Below, piece by piece: positions 6,628 to 13,900 of a stretch of 16,060 bases of DNA. The stretch spans positions 1-16,060 of the forward strand of contig CAZCYE010000036.1 of assembly GCA_964502775.1 (NCBI GenBank), read 5' to 3'. How positions within the stretch are numbered: position 1 is the first letter of the stretch; each line of letters opens with the position of its first letter. Below the pieces are notes generated by a model. The model was not told the DNA's origin and did no database searches. It saw only the letters and a program-made list of their open reading frames with translations. The position numbers and the translations under genes were made by a program. Source of the DNA: CAZCYE01 sp964502775. Its GTDB lineage: Bacteria; Actinomycetota; Acidimicrobiia; IMCC26256; PALSA-555.

Positions 6628-7542
6628 ATGGCCGCGGCGGGACCCAAGAAGGCATCGCCGCGTCGTCGGGTGGCGCCCAAGGCCGTCACGCCGAAGCCGC
6701 TCGCCGCGCCCGTGTCGAAGGCCCCGTCCAAGGCCACCACGAAGGCGCCGGGGCGCCGGGGCTTGGTGAGCAGGGTCTTGGCCCGGAAGGGCTCGGCCCG
6801 GAAGGGCTCGGCGGCGAAGACCCCGGTCACGAAGGGCACGGCGAAGGGCCCGGGGCGCAGGGCTTCGGTGAAGGCGACCAAGGCGACCAAGGCGACCAGA
6901 GCGACGAAGGCTCCTAAGGCGACGAAGGCACCGAGGGCGACGAAGGCACCGAGGGCGACGAAGGCACCGAGGGCGACGAAGGCACCGAGGGCGACGAAGG
7001 CTCCCAAGGTGGCGACAGCGAGCACGTCGACCCCGGCGATCAGGCCGACCAGGGCGACCGGGACGAAGGGGACCAAGGCGGGTACGACCCCGGCCCGGAC
7101 CTCGACCCGGGGCAAGTCCACCGTCGTGTGCCCACTGTCGGGGTTCGAGGTCACGCCGGGCGCGCCCACGCTCTCGTCCCGCACACTCGATCGCCTCCGC
7201 CGCAAGCTGGTGGAGGAGAAGGCGCGGCTGTTGCACCAGGCCGACGAGCTCTCGGCCGAGGCCGAGCAGCTGGCGCGCGAGCGCGAGGGGGGCGACACCC
7301 AGTTCGACGAGGAGTCGGGCGAGGGCGACACGATGAACGTCGAGCGGGAGCGCGACCTGCTCCTGTCCGCGTCGGCCCGTCAGGTGGTCGACGAGATCGA
7401 CGTGGCGCTCGACCTCATCAAGCGGGGCCGGTACGGGGTGTGCAAGCCGGCCGGGCGCAAGCTCTCCCTCGAGCGCCTCGAAGCGATTCCCTGGGCTCAG
7501 GTGTGCGTCGACTGCAAGGCGCGAGCCGAGCGCCGGCGCTGA
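6628..7542 (+). CDS. Histone H1-like tail fused to DksA/TraR-type zinc-finger domain
   Basis: A 304-residue, two-part protein. Residues 1 to about 185 are disordered and very basic (Lys, Ala, Pro, Thr, Arg), including tandem ATKAPR repeats at about 83-127, like a histone H1 or HupB tail; this part is expected to bind DNA. Residues about 187-304 are DksA/TraR-like: the coiled coil LDRLRRKLVEEKARLL, the acidic turn EESGEGDTMN, NVERERDLLL, and the zinc finger YGVC-x2-A...VCVDC. The zinc cysteines are C272, C293 and C296; the fourth position is Ala275. The canonical DxxDxA tip of E. coli DksA is not seen. A similar histone/DksA protein next to lspA is known in Streptomyces (DdbA, SCO2075, from memory). 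It probably links nucleoid structure to RNA polymerase control; this is inference. The AAGGAG at 6616-6621 fixes the start. lspA begins 2 bp after the stop. Confidence 0.88.
   Translation: MAAAGPKKASPRRRVAPKAVTPKPLAAPVSKAPSKATTKAPGRRGLVSRVLARKGSARKGSAAKTPVTKGTAKGPGRRASVKATKATKATRATKAPKATKAPRATKAPRATKAPRATKAPRATKAPKVATASTSTPAIRPTRATGTKGTKAGTTPARTSTRGKSTVVCPLSGFEVTPGAPTLSSRTLDRLRRKLVEEKARLLHQADELSAEAEQLAREREGGDTQFDEESGEGDTMNVERERDLLLSASARQVVDEIDVALDLIKRGRYGVCKPAGRKLSLERLEAIPWAQVCVDCKARAERRR
6874..7008 (+). repeat. In-frame minisatellite encoding (ATKAPR)n
   Basis: Three 9-bp units (gcgaccaag, gcgaccaag, gcgaccaga; 6874-6900) lead into six 18-bp units (6901-7008). The four central units (6919-6990) are identical copies of gcgacgaaggcaccgagg; the outer two differ in the last six bases (ctcctaag, ctcccaag). 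Length in multiples of 3 keeps the frame, so copy-number change would alter only the length of the basic tail. Confidence 0.95.
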
Positions 7543-7544
7543 GC

Positions 7545-8051
7545 GTGGCCGGAGCCGGGCGAGGGAGCGGACGGCCCCGCCAACCCTGGCTCGTGATCGG
7601 GATCGTCGCCTCGGTGGTGGCCGTCGATCAGCTCACCAAGGCGTGGGCCGTGGCCGCGCTCCCGGGAGATCCGCGCCGGATCATCGACGGCGTGCTCGAG
7701 CTCCGACTGGCACGCAACCGGGGGGGCGCGTTCGGCCTCTTCGAGGGCTACACGGCGCTGCTCGGGGTGCTGGCCGCGGTTGTCGCGGTCGTGGTGATCC
7801 GCCTCATCCGCCAGGCGCACCAGCGGCTGGTGGTGGTGGCCCTCTCGCTGGTCCTCGGTGGAGCGCTCGGCAACCTGGGCGACCGTGTCGTTCGTGACCC
7901 GGGCTGGTTCCGGGGGGCGGTGGTCGACTTCGTGAAGGTCGACTCTCTGCCCACGTTCAACGTGGCGGACGCGGCGATCACGGTGGGCGCGGTGTTGCTC
8001 GTGGTCTGGGCGCTTCGCCCCGGCCCCTCATCGGTCGATGCCCAGCCCTGA
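7545..8051 (+). CDS. lspA: Lipoprotein signal peptidase (signal peptidase II)
   Basis: Membrane aspartyl protease that cleaves the signal peptide of diacylglyceryl-modified prolipoproteins; acts at the cytoplasmic membrane. At 168 residues it is of normal length. Seen: four hydrophobic segments (about 15-33, 68-87, 94-110 and 139-157), the family motif DQLTKAW (28-34), ARNRGGAFGLF (57-66), and the two catalytic aspartates D113 in GNLGDR and D142 in FNVADAAI. The GTG at 7545 is the natural start: it lies 2 bp after the stop of the dksA-like gene and is followed by a short basic N-terminus (AGRGSGRPRQPW) suited to a cytoplasmic end. It overlaps rluD by 14 bp at its 3' end, so the three genes probably share one transcript with coupled translation. 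Confidence 0.95.
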   Translation: MAGAGRGSGRPRQPWLVIGIVASVVAVDQLTKAWAVAALPGDPRRIIDGVLELRLARNRGGAFGLFEGYTALLGVLAAVVAVVVIRLIRQAHQRLVVVALSLVLGGALGNLGDRVVRDPGWFRGAVVDFVKVDSLPTFNVADAAITVGAVLLVVWALRPGPSSVDAQP

Positions 8052-9024
8052 GCTGCCGAGCGCCCCCGAGCCCCTCGAGGAGCTGGGGGTCCCGGCCGCG
8101 CTCGAGGGGGAGCGGGTGGATCGGGCGGTGGCGTCGCTCACGGGATGGAGCCGGGCCGATGTCGCCCAGCTCCTGGCCGCGGGCGCGATCACGGTCGACG
8201 GGCGGGCCGCACCCAAGAGCCATCGCCTCCGGGCCGGGGAGGTGATCGCGCTGCTTGCCGCGCCGGCGACGGTCCCACGGCCCGGACCCGAAGCGGTTCC
8301 CGTCGACATCCGCCACGCCGACCCCGATCTGATCGTGGTCGCCAAGGCCGCGGGAATGGTGGTGCACCCGGGCGCGGGCCATGCGCACGGAACGCTGGTG
8401 CAGGGCTTGCTCGCCGAGTTCCCGGAGCTTGCCGGCGTCGGCGACCCGCACCGCCCGGGGATCGTGCATCGCCTCGATCGCGACACGAGCGGGCTGCTCG
8501 CGGTGGCCCGCACGCCCCGCGCGTACGACGCACTCGTGAGTGCACTAGCTCGACACGAGGTGGCCCGCGGTTACCTAGCGTTGGTCCGCGGGGAGCCTTC
8601 GAGCGCGCGCGGCGTGATCGACGCGCCGATCGGTCGGTCCATGCGCCGCCGGACGCGCATGACGGTGCGCGAGGCCGGAAGGGCAGCGCGTACGGCGTAC
8701 ACGAGCATCGCTGTGGCCCGAGGCGCCAACGCCACATTGTTGGAGTGCCGGCTGGAGACGGGTCGGACGCACCAGATTCGTGTGCACCTCAGTGCCATCG
8801 GCCATCCCGTCATCGGCGACACGGTCTACGGACAGCACCGAGCCGAGCTCCAATGCCCGCGCCCGTTCCTGCACGCGTACCGGCTCGCGTTCGTGCACCC
8901 GGTCACGGGCGCGCGCGTCGTGTGGACCGAGCCCCTCCCGCCCGACCTGGCCGAGGTCGCGCGCGTCCTCGACCTTGAGGACGGGGTGGCCGTGGTCACC
9001 GGGGCGGCCGAGCCCGGCCCGTAA
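8038..9024 (+). CDS. rluD: RluD-type 23S rRNA pseudouridine synthase
   Basis: Isomerises uridines in 23S rRNA (helix 69 for E. coli RluD) to pseudouridine during ribosome assembly; cytosolic. 328 residues. Residues about 24-75 form an S4 RNA-binding domain (ERVDRAVASLTGWSRADVAQ, then GAITVDG). The catalytic domain follows, with VVAKAAGMVVHPGAG, the signature HRLDRDTSGLL containing the catalytic Asp147, ARGYLALVRG, and the C-terminal ETGRTHQIRVHLSAIGHPVIGD block. RluC/RluD-type enzymes share these motifs, so the exact target uridines cannot be told. ATG 8038 lies inside the end of lspA (14-bp overlap), the usual lspA-rluD arrangement, and no strong Shine-Dalgarno is needed if translation is coupled. 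It converges with the Rrf2 gene, with 47 bp between them and no clear terminator. Confidence 0.93.
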   Translation: MPSPELPSAPEPLEELGVPAALEGERVDRAVASLTGWSRADVAQLLAAGAITVDGRAAPKSHRLRAGEVIALLAAPATVPRPGPEAVPVDIRHADPDLIVVAKAAGMVVHPGAGHAHGTLVQGLLAEFPELAGVGDPHRPGIVHRLDRDTSGLLAVARTPRAYDALVSALARHEVARGYLALVRGEPSSARGVIDAPIGRSMRRRTRMTVREAGRAARTAYTSIAVARGANATLLECRLETGRTHQIRVHLSAIGHPVIGDTVYGQHRAELQCPRPFLHAYRLAFVHPVTGARVVWTEPLPPDLAEVARVLDLEDGVAVVTGAAEPGP

Positions 9025-9071
9025 GGATCGCCGGTCTCGCCCAGGTTCGGTCGTGGCCGCGGGTGTCGGCG

Positions 9072-9494
9072 CTATTCGCCCGAGTCGGCGGGATGCCCGA
9101 CGCGCGTGCGGTTCACGAGGTCGGCCAGGGTGTGGGCCTCGAGCAGCCGTTGCATCTCGTCGGACACGCCGCCCCACACCTCCTGGAGCACGCAGTGGCC
9201 CTCGCAGTGGTCGTGGGCCCCCAACGGCTCGGACAGGGGGCCGTCGACCGCCGAGACGATCTCGGCGAGCGTGATCTGGATTGCGGGGCGGGCCAGCACG
9301 TACCCGCCGCCCACGCCGCGCTTCGAGCGCACCAGGCCGGCACCCTTCACCGCCAGCAGGATCTGCTCGAGGTAGGGCTGGGGCAGGCCCGTGCGCTCCG
9401 CGATGTCCTTCACGGACGTGGGCTGGTCGGATGCGTGCAGGGCGAGCGAGAGCAGCGCACGGGCTGCGTAGTCGCCTCGGGTGGAGACCTTCAC
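9072..9494 (-). CDS. Rrf2/IscR family transcriptional regulator
   Basis: A 140-residue winged-helix repressor of the Rrf2 family (IscR, NsrR, CymR, RsrR relatives). Seen: the family N-terminus MKVSTRGDYAARALLSLALH, recognition-helix region SVKDIAERTGLPQPYLEQIL, wing KRGVGGGYVLARP, then ITLAEIVSAVDGPL and a C-terminal dimer helix. The region that carries the Fe-S cysteines has only C97 and C101, in HDHCEGHC, with histidines 94, 96 and 100 nearby. This is neither the three-Cys IscR/NsrR pattern nor the cysteine-free CymR type, so cluster binding is possible but unproven. The start is GTG (9492-9494); no isc/suf genes lie next to it. It is divergent from the phosphodiesterase gene across a 155-bp gap holding an operator-like palindrome. 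Its target pathway cannot be read from the sequence. Confidence 0.92.
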   Translation of the reverse strand: MKVSTRGDYAARALLSLALHASDQPTSVKDIAERTGLPQPYLEQILLAVKGAGLVRSKRGVGGGYVLARPAIQITLAEIVSAVDGPLSEPLGAHDHCEGHCVLQEVWGGVSDEMQRLLEAHTLADLVNRTRVGHPADSGE

Positions 9495-9501
9495 GGTCGC
9501 G

Positions 9502-9521
9502 ATGGTCGCGCACCGCGGTGC
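9502..9521 (-). promoter_or_regulatory. Rrf2 gene promoter with operator-like palindrome
   Basis: On the minus strand GACCAT (9507-9502) lies 7 nt before the GTG start, matching the A2/T6 positions of TAnnnT. Just upstream is the perfect 12-bp palindrome GCACCGCGGTGC (9510-9521), flanked by GGTC on the left and GACC on the right, with a 2-base asymmetry. It would fall in the -10/-35 spacer, the place expected for an autorepressor operator. Inference from position only. Confidence 0.4.
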
Positions 9522-9636
9522 GACCGGGCGAGCGAGCCGTTGTCCATGAGGGCAGGAGCCGGGGCCAGTCGTTGGCCGTCGGGCCGGGCCCGCGTCGGCG
9601 GACCGGCGTCGAACGGGGATGCTGATGTCGTCCAGG

Positions 9637-9642
9637 TAGCGT
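9637..9642 (+). promoter_or_regulatory. -10 element of the phosphodiesterase gene
   Basis: TAGCGT is followed by 7 nt and then GTG 9650. That spacing suggests a leaderless transcript and picks GTG 9650 over the in-frame GTG 9641, which would overlap the hexamer. No convincing -35 was seen. Confidence 0.45.
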
Positions 9643-9649
9643 GACGCGG

Positions 9650-10741
9650 GTGGAGCCGGTGCACCCGTCGTACGACGCGGGGGGCCTGGTGGGGGTGGTC
9701 CCGGCGCTCCTGGGCGTGCACCCCCGCGGCCATCTGCCCGCCCCGGTCCAGGGCGCCGCGAGCGTGGTGCTCCTGGTCCTCGACGGGCTGGGCTGGAACG
9801 TCCTGGCCGAACGCCCCGCCGACGTGCCGACGCTGGCGGCGATGGAGGGCGGACCCATCACCACCGTCGTGCCCTCCACGACGGCCAGTGCGCTGACGTC
9901 GCTCACCACCGGGCTCGCTCCGTCGCGCCACGGAGTGGTCGGCTTTCGCGTCCGGGTCGACGGCACGGTCCTCAACATCTTGTCGTGGCACGCGGCGGGT
10001 GGCCCCGCGCCGGATCCATTCGTGGTGCAGCGCAATCCGGTGTTCTTCGGGCGCGACGTCCCCGTGGTCACGAAGGCGGAGTTCGCCAAGACCGGCTTCA
10101 CGGACGTGCACCACCGTGGCGCGCGCTTCGTCGGCTGGCACACCGTCTCCGGTCTCGTCGAGCACTGCCGGCGCCTCGTGACCGGAGGCGAGCCATTCGT
10201 GTACGCGTACTACCCCGGGGTCGACACGGTGGCGCACGCGTACGGGTTGCTCGATCGGTTCTACGACGCCGAGCTGGCGTTTGTCGACGAGCTCGTGGCG
10301 CGCGTGCTTGCCGCGCTGCCACCGTCGGCGGTGCTGGTCGTGACCTCGGACCACGGCCAGGTGCAGGTCGGGCCCGAGGGATGGGTCGGGCTCGAGCCCG
10401 TGGCCGAGATGGTGAACGCATACTCCGGTGACGGGCGGTTCCGGTACCTGCACGCGCGCAAGGGCGCGGCGGTGGCACTCGTCGACGTCGCCGCCGATGC
10501 GCTCGGCGATCGTGCGTGGGTGCTCTCGCGGGAGCAGCTCCTCGACGAGGGGTGGCTCGGGCCTCCACCGGCCGCGCCGGTGCGTCGCCGCCTCGGCGAC
10601 GTGGTGCTGGCGGCGAAGGGCGCGGTGGCCTTCGTCGATCCCGGGCTCGTGCGCGAGGCGCAGCTGATCTCGGCCCACGGATCCCTCACCGCCGCTGAGA
10701 TGCTCGTCCCGCTGGTTGCGGCCCGGGGCACGGGGGCGTGA
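9650..10741 (+). CDS. Type I phosphodiesterase / nucleotide pyrophosphatase family protein
   Basis: An alkaline-phosphatase-superfamily hydrolase (Phosphodiest, PF01663 type), probably cleaving a phosphodiester or pyrophosphate bond; the substrate is unknown. The 363 residues contain the full two-metal site: D45 in LVLDGLGWN, the nucleophile region VVPSTTASALTSLTTG (likely T78), D192 and H196 in YPGVDTVAHAYG, D234-H235 in TSDHGQV, and the last ligand H343 in ISAHGSLTAAEM. I see no signal peptide or membrane helix, so it is likely cytosolic. GTG 9650 is preferred because a -10-like TAGCGT ends 7 nt upstream; the protein then starts MEPVHPSYDAGGL. It is divergent from the Rrf2 gene. Its stop codon (10739-10741) overlaps the -35 of the predicted dnaE promoter, so it and dnaE are probably separate units. 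Confidence 0.88.
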   Translation: MEPVHPSYDAGGLVGVVPALLGVHPRGHLPAPVQGAASVVLLVLDGLGWNVLAERPADVPTLAAMEGGPITTVVPSTTASALTSLTTGLAPSRHGVVGFRVRVDGTVLNILSWHAAGGPAPDPFVVQRNPVFFGRDVPVVTKAEFAKTGFTDVHHRGARFVGWHTVSGLVEHCRRLVTGGEPFVYAYYPGVDTVAHAYGLLDRFYDAELAFVDELVARVLAALPPSAVLVVTSDHGQVQVGPEGWVGLEPVAEMVNAYSGDGRFRYLHARKGAAVALVDVAADALGDRAWVLSREQLLDEGWLGPPPAAPVRRRLGDVVLAAKGAVAFVDPGLVREAQLISAHGSLTAAEMLVPLVAARGTGA

Positions 10742-10766
10742 CCCGGCGGCGCGCAGGCGCTAGGGT
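10738..10766 (+). promoter_or_regulatory. Predicted dnaE promoter
   Basis: GTGACC (10738-10743, similar to TTGACA) and TAGGGT (10761-10766) are separated by exactly 17 bp, the best-spaced primary-sigma-like promoter in the window. The predicted transcript would start near 10773, giving a leader of about 220 nt that includes the DnaA-box palindrome and the tandem repeats before the GTG at 10995. Confidence 0.55.
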
Positions 10767-10784
10767 GCGAATCACACGCCTGTA

Positions 10785-10810
10785 ATTTATCCACAGGCCT
10801 GTGGATAAAT
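10785..10810. promoter_or_regulatory. Perfect 26-bp palindrome with two convergent DnaA boxes
   Basis: The half-site is ATTTATCCACAGG and its exact reverse complement follows with no gap. It contains the E. coli-consensus DnaA box TTATCCACA on the plus strand (10787-10795) and the same box on the minus strand (10800-10808), separated by GGCC. It is strikingly AT-rich for this region and sits about 12-37 bp downstream of the predicted dnaE transcription start. As RNA it would form an 11-bp stem with a GGCC loop. DnaA binding is inferred from the exact match. Alternatives are an operator for another regulator, or a terminator for the upstream gene, though no T-tract follows. Confidence 0.75.
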
Positions 10811-10837
10811 GGCGGCGTGCTGGCCCGGGGAGACAGG

Positions 10838-10893
10838 CCGGGACAAGCCGGGACACGCCGGGAACGCAGCCGGGAACGTAGACGGGAATGCAG
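10838..10893 (+). repeat. Five iteron-like CCGGGA repeats in the dnaE leader
   Basis: Consecutive units ccgggacaag, ccgggacacg, ccgggaacgcag, ccgggaacgtag and acgggaatgcag occupy 10838-10893 (two of 10 bp, three of 12 bp). They lie 27 bp after the DnaA-box palindrome and about 100 bp before the dnaE start. The core is (C/A)CGGGA(A/C). No known binding motif is recognised. Confidence 0.7.
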
Positions 10894-10994
10894 TGGGACC
10901 TGGTGGGCTCCGGCCCCTGGGAACCCGAACGGGGCTCGAGCGCGACGAACGAGACACTGACGAGACACGAGGGACCGGGATCCCGAGGCGCGCC

Positions 10995-13900
10995 GTGAGC
11001 AGTTCCTTCGCGCACCTGCACCTGCACACCGAGTACTCGATGCTCGACGGGGCCTCACGCATCCCCGAGGTCGTGGCCTGCGCCGCGGCCGACGGCCAGC
11101 CCGCGATCGGGATCACCGACCACGGCAACATGTACGGCGTCCTCGACTTCTACCGCGCCGCGCGCGAAGCGCAGATGAACCCCGTGCTCGGGATGGAGGC
11201 GTACTTCGTGACCTCGAGCCGGTTCGACCGGCCGCGGCGATCCGAGCACGAGATCCACCACCTCACGCTGCTCGCGGAGTCCGATGTCGGCTACCACAAC
11301 CTGATGAAGGTGTCATCGGGCGCGTACCTCGACGGCTTCTTCTACAAGCCTCGGGCCGACTTCGAGCTCCTCGAGCGCCACCGCGAGGGCTTGATCGCCA
11401 CCTCGGGCTGCCTGGGGAGCGCGGTCTGCCAGCGCCTCCTCGCCGATGACGAGGCCGGAGCGCTCGCGGTGGCCGCGCGCTTCCAGGACGTGTTCGGGCG
11501 CGAGTCGTTCTTCATCGAGCTCCAGGACCACGGCTTGGCCGACCAGCACCGCGTCAACCGGAGCCTCCTGCGCATCGCCGATGAGCTCCAGGCCCCGCTG
11601 CTGGCCACCAATGACAGTCACTACACCCACCGCCATGACGCGGAGTCACACGCGGCGCTGCTGTGCGTGCAGACGGGCACGACGCTCGACGACCCCAAGC
11701 GGTTCAAGTTCGAGGCCGACGAGTTCTACCTGAAGACGGCAGCCGAGATGCGGGCGCTGTTCTCGGACCACCCCGCGGCATGCGACAACACGCTGTGGAT
11801 CGCGGAACGGGCCAACGTCGACATCCAGTTTGGCCGCCCGGTGCTGCCCTCGTTCCCGACGCCGGCCGAGCACGACGAGGATTCGTACCTTCGAGAGCTC
11901 GCGTTCGACGGCGCGCGAGCGCGCTACGGCGACCCACTGCCACTGCACGTGCGGGAGCGGGTGGAGTACGAGCTGGGCGTCATCACGACGATGGGGTTCT
12001 CGGCGTACTTCCTGGTGGTCTGGGACCTCGTGCGCTATGCCCGCGACGAGGGCATCCGTGTGGGCCCCGGCCGCGGAAGCGCCGCGGGATCGTGCGTGGC
12101 CTACTGCCTGCGGATCGTGGACATCGACCCCATCCGCTACGACCTGCTGTTCGAGCGCTTCCTCAATCCGGGCCGCAAGCAGATGCCCGACATCGACATG
12201 GACTTCGATTCCCGCCGGCGAGGCGACATGATCCGCTACGCGGCGCGTCGGTACGGCGGGGACCACGTGGCCCAGATCGTGACCTTCTCCACGATCAAGG
12301 CCCGGGCCGCGGTCCGTGACGGGGCTCGGGTCCTCGGCTACCCGTACAGCGTGGGGGACCGCATCGCCAAGCTGATGCCTCCCCTGGTGATGGGCCGGGA
12401 CACGCCGCTGGCGGCCTGCCTGGAGGAGGTCACCGGCCACGCGGACGGCTACAAGATGGCGACCGAGCTGCGCACGCTCTACGAAGCCGATCCCGACGCC
12501 CGGCGCGTGATCGACGTGGCCCGCGGGCTCGAAGGTCTCCGGCGCCAGGACGGGATCCACGCGGCGGCCGTGGTCATCAGCCGTGAACCGCTCACCGAGT
12601 ACCTCCCCGTGCAGCGCAAGCCCGAGCCCGGGGTCGAGCTGTCCCAGGCGCCGCTGGTCACGCAGTACGAGATGCACGGCGTCGAGGACCTGGGCCTGTT
12701 GAAGATGGACTTCCTCGGGCTGCGCAATCTGGATGTGATCGAGATCACGCTCGACCTGGTGGCGGCGACGGCGGGGCAACGCCCGGACATCGACGGCGTC
12801 GCCCTCGACGACGAGAAGACCTTCGACATGCTGCGGCGGGGGGACACGGTGGGTGTGTTCCAGCTCGAAGGCGGCCCCGTTCGCCAGCTCCTGCGCGCGC
12901 TCCAGCCCAACCGGTTCGAGGACATCGCCGCCCTCGTCGCGCTGTACCGGCCCGGTCCGATGGCCACGAACATGCACATCGACTACGCCGACCGCAAGAG
13001 CGGTCGCAAGCCGGTCACCTACTACCACCCCGAGCTCGAGGAGATCCTCGCCCCCACCTACGGGCTGATGATCTACCAGGAGCAGCTGATGCGTGTGGCG
13101 CAGAAGCTGGCCGGCTACTCCCTCGAGGAGGCCGACGAGCTCCGCAAGGCCGCCGCCAAGAAGAAGCGCGACCTGATGGCCAAGGAGCGCACCAAGTTCG
13201 TGGCGGGTTGCATCGCCCAGGGTCACCCCGAAGCGTTTGCCGATGAGATGTTCCGGGTCATGGAGCCGTTCGCCGACTACTCGTTCCCCAAGGCGCACGC
13301 AACGGGCTACGGCTTCGTCGCGTACCAGACCGCATACCTGAAGGCCAACTACCCGGTCGAGTACTTCGCGGCGCTGCTCACGAGCGTGAAGTCGAACAAG
13401 GATCAGACCGCGGTCTTCCTCAACGAGTGCCGCCAGATGCGCGTGCTCGTGCTCGTGCCCGACGTCAACGAGTCGGAGCAGGACTTCACCGTGCGCCACG
13501 GCGACGAGCCCGCCATCCGCTACGGCCTGTCCGCTGTGCGCAACGTGGGGGAGGGCGTAGTGGCGCTCATCGTGGCCGCCAGGGACCAAGGCGGCCCATT
13601 CGTCGACTTCCACGACTTCTGCGCGCGTGTCGACCCTGGTGCCCTCAACAAGCGCACGGTGGAATCACTGATCAAGGCGGGGGCGTTCGACTCGCTCGGC
13701 CACCCGCGCCGGGGACTGCTCGAGGTCTTCGAGCCCGTCGTGGAGCGAGCCCTGCTCCGCCGGCGCGAGCACGAGGCCGGGGTCATGAACCTGTTCGGCG
13801 GGGAGTCCGGTGACGACGAGCTCGGCGGACTCCAGCGAATCGGGATCCCCGACATCGAGTTTGCCAAGGCCGAGCGTCTCGCCCTCGAGAAGGAGATGCT

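Noticed and set aside
6874..7008. CRISPR array
   Set aside because: The 18-bp units are directly adjacent with no spacers and lie in frame inside the dksA-like gene.
10809..10994. 62-codon N-terminal extension of DnaE from ATG 10809
   Set aside because: The ATG overlaps the palindrome and the extension translates the short tandem repeats into low-complexity sequence. The conserved DnaE start lies at GTG 10995 with a GAGG upstream.
10741..10994. A chromosomal replication origin at the DnaA boxes
   Set aside because: Only two boxes are present, there is no broader AT-rich unwinding region, and dnaA, dnaN, gyrB and rpmH are not adjacent. A regulatory or titration site is more reasonable.
11646..13613. 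655-residue minus-strand open frame inside dnaE
   Set aside because: It is His/Val/Asp-rich antisense shadow of dnaE, whose frame carries the polymerase catalytic motifs over the same bases.
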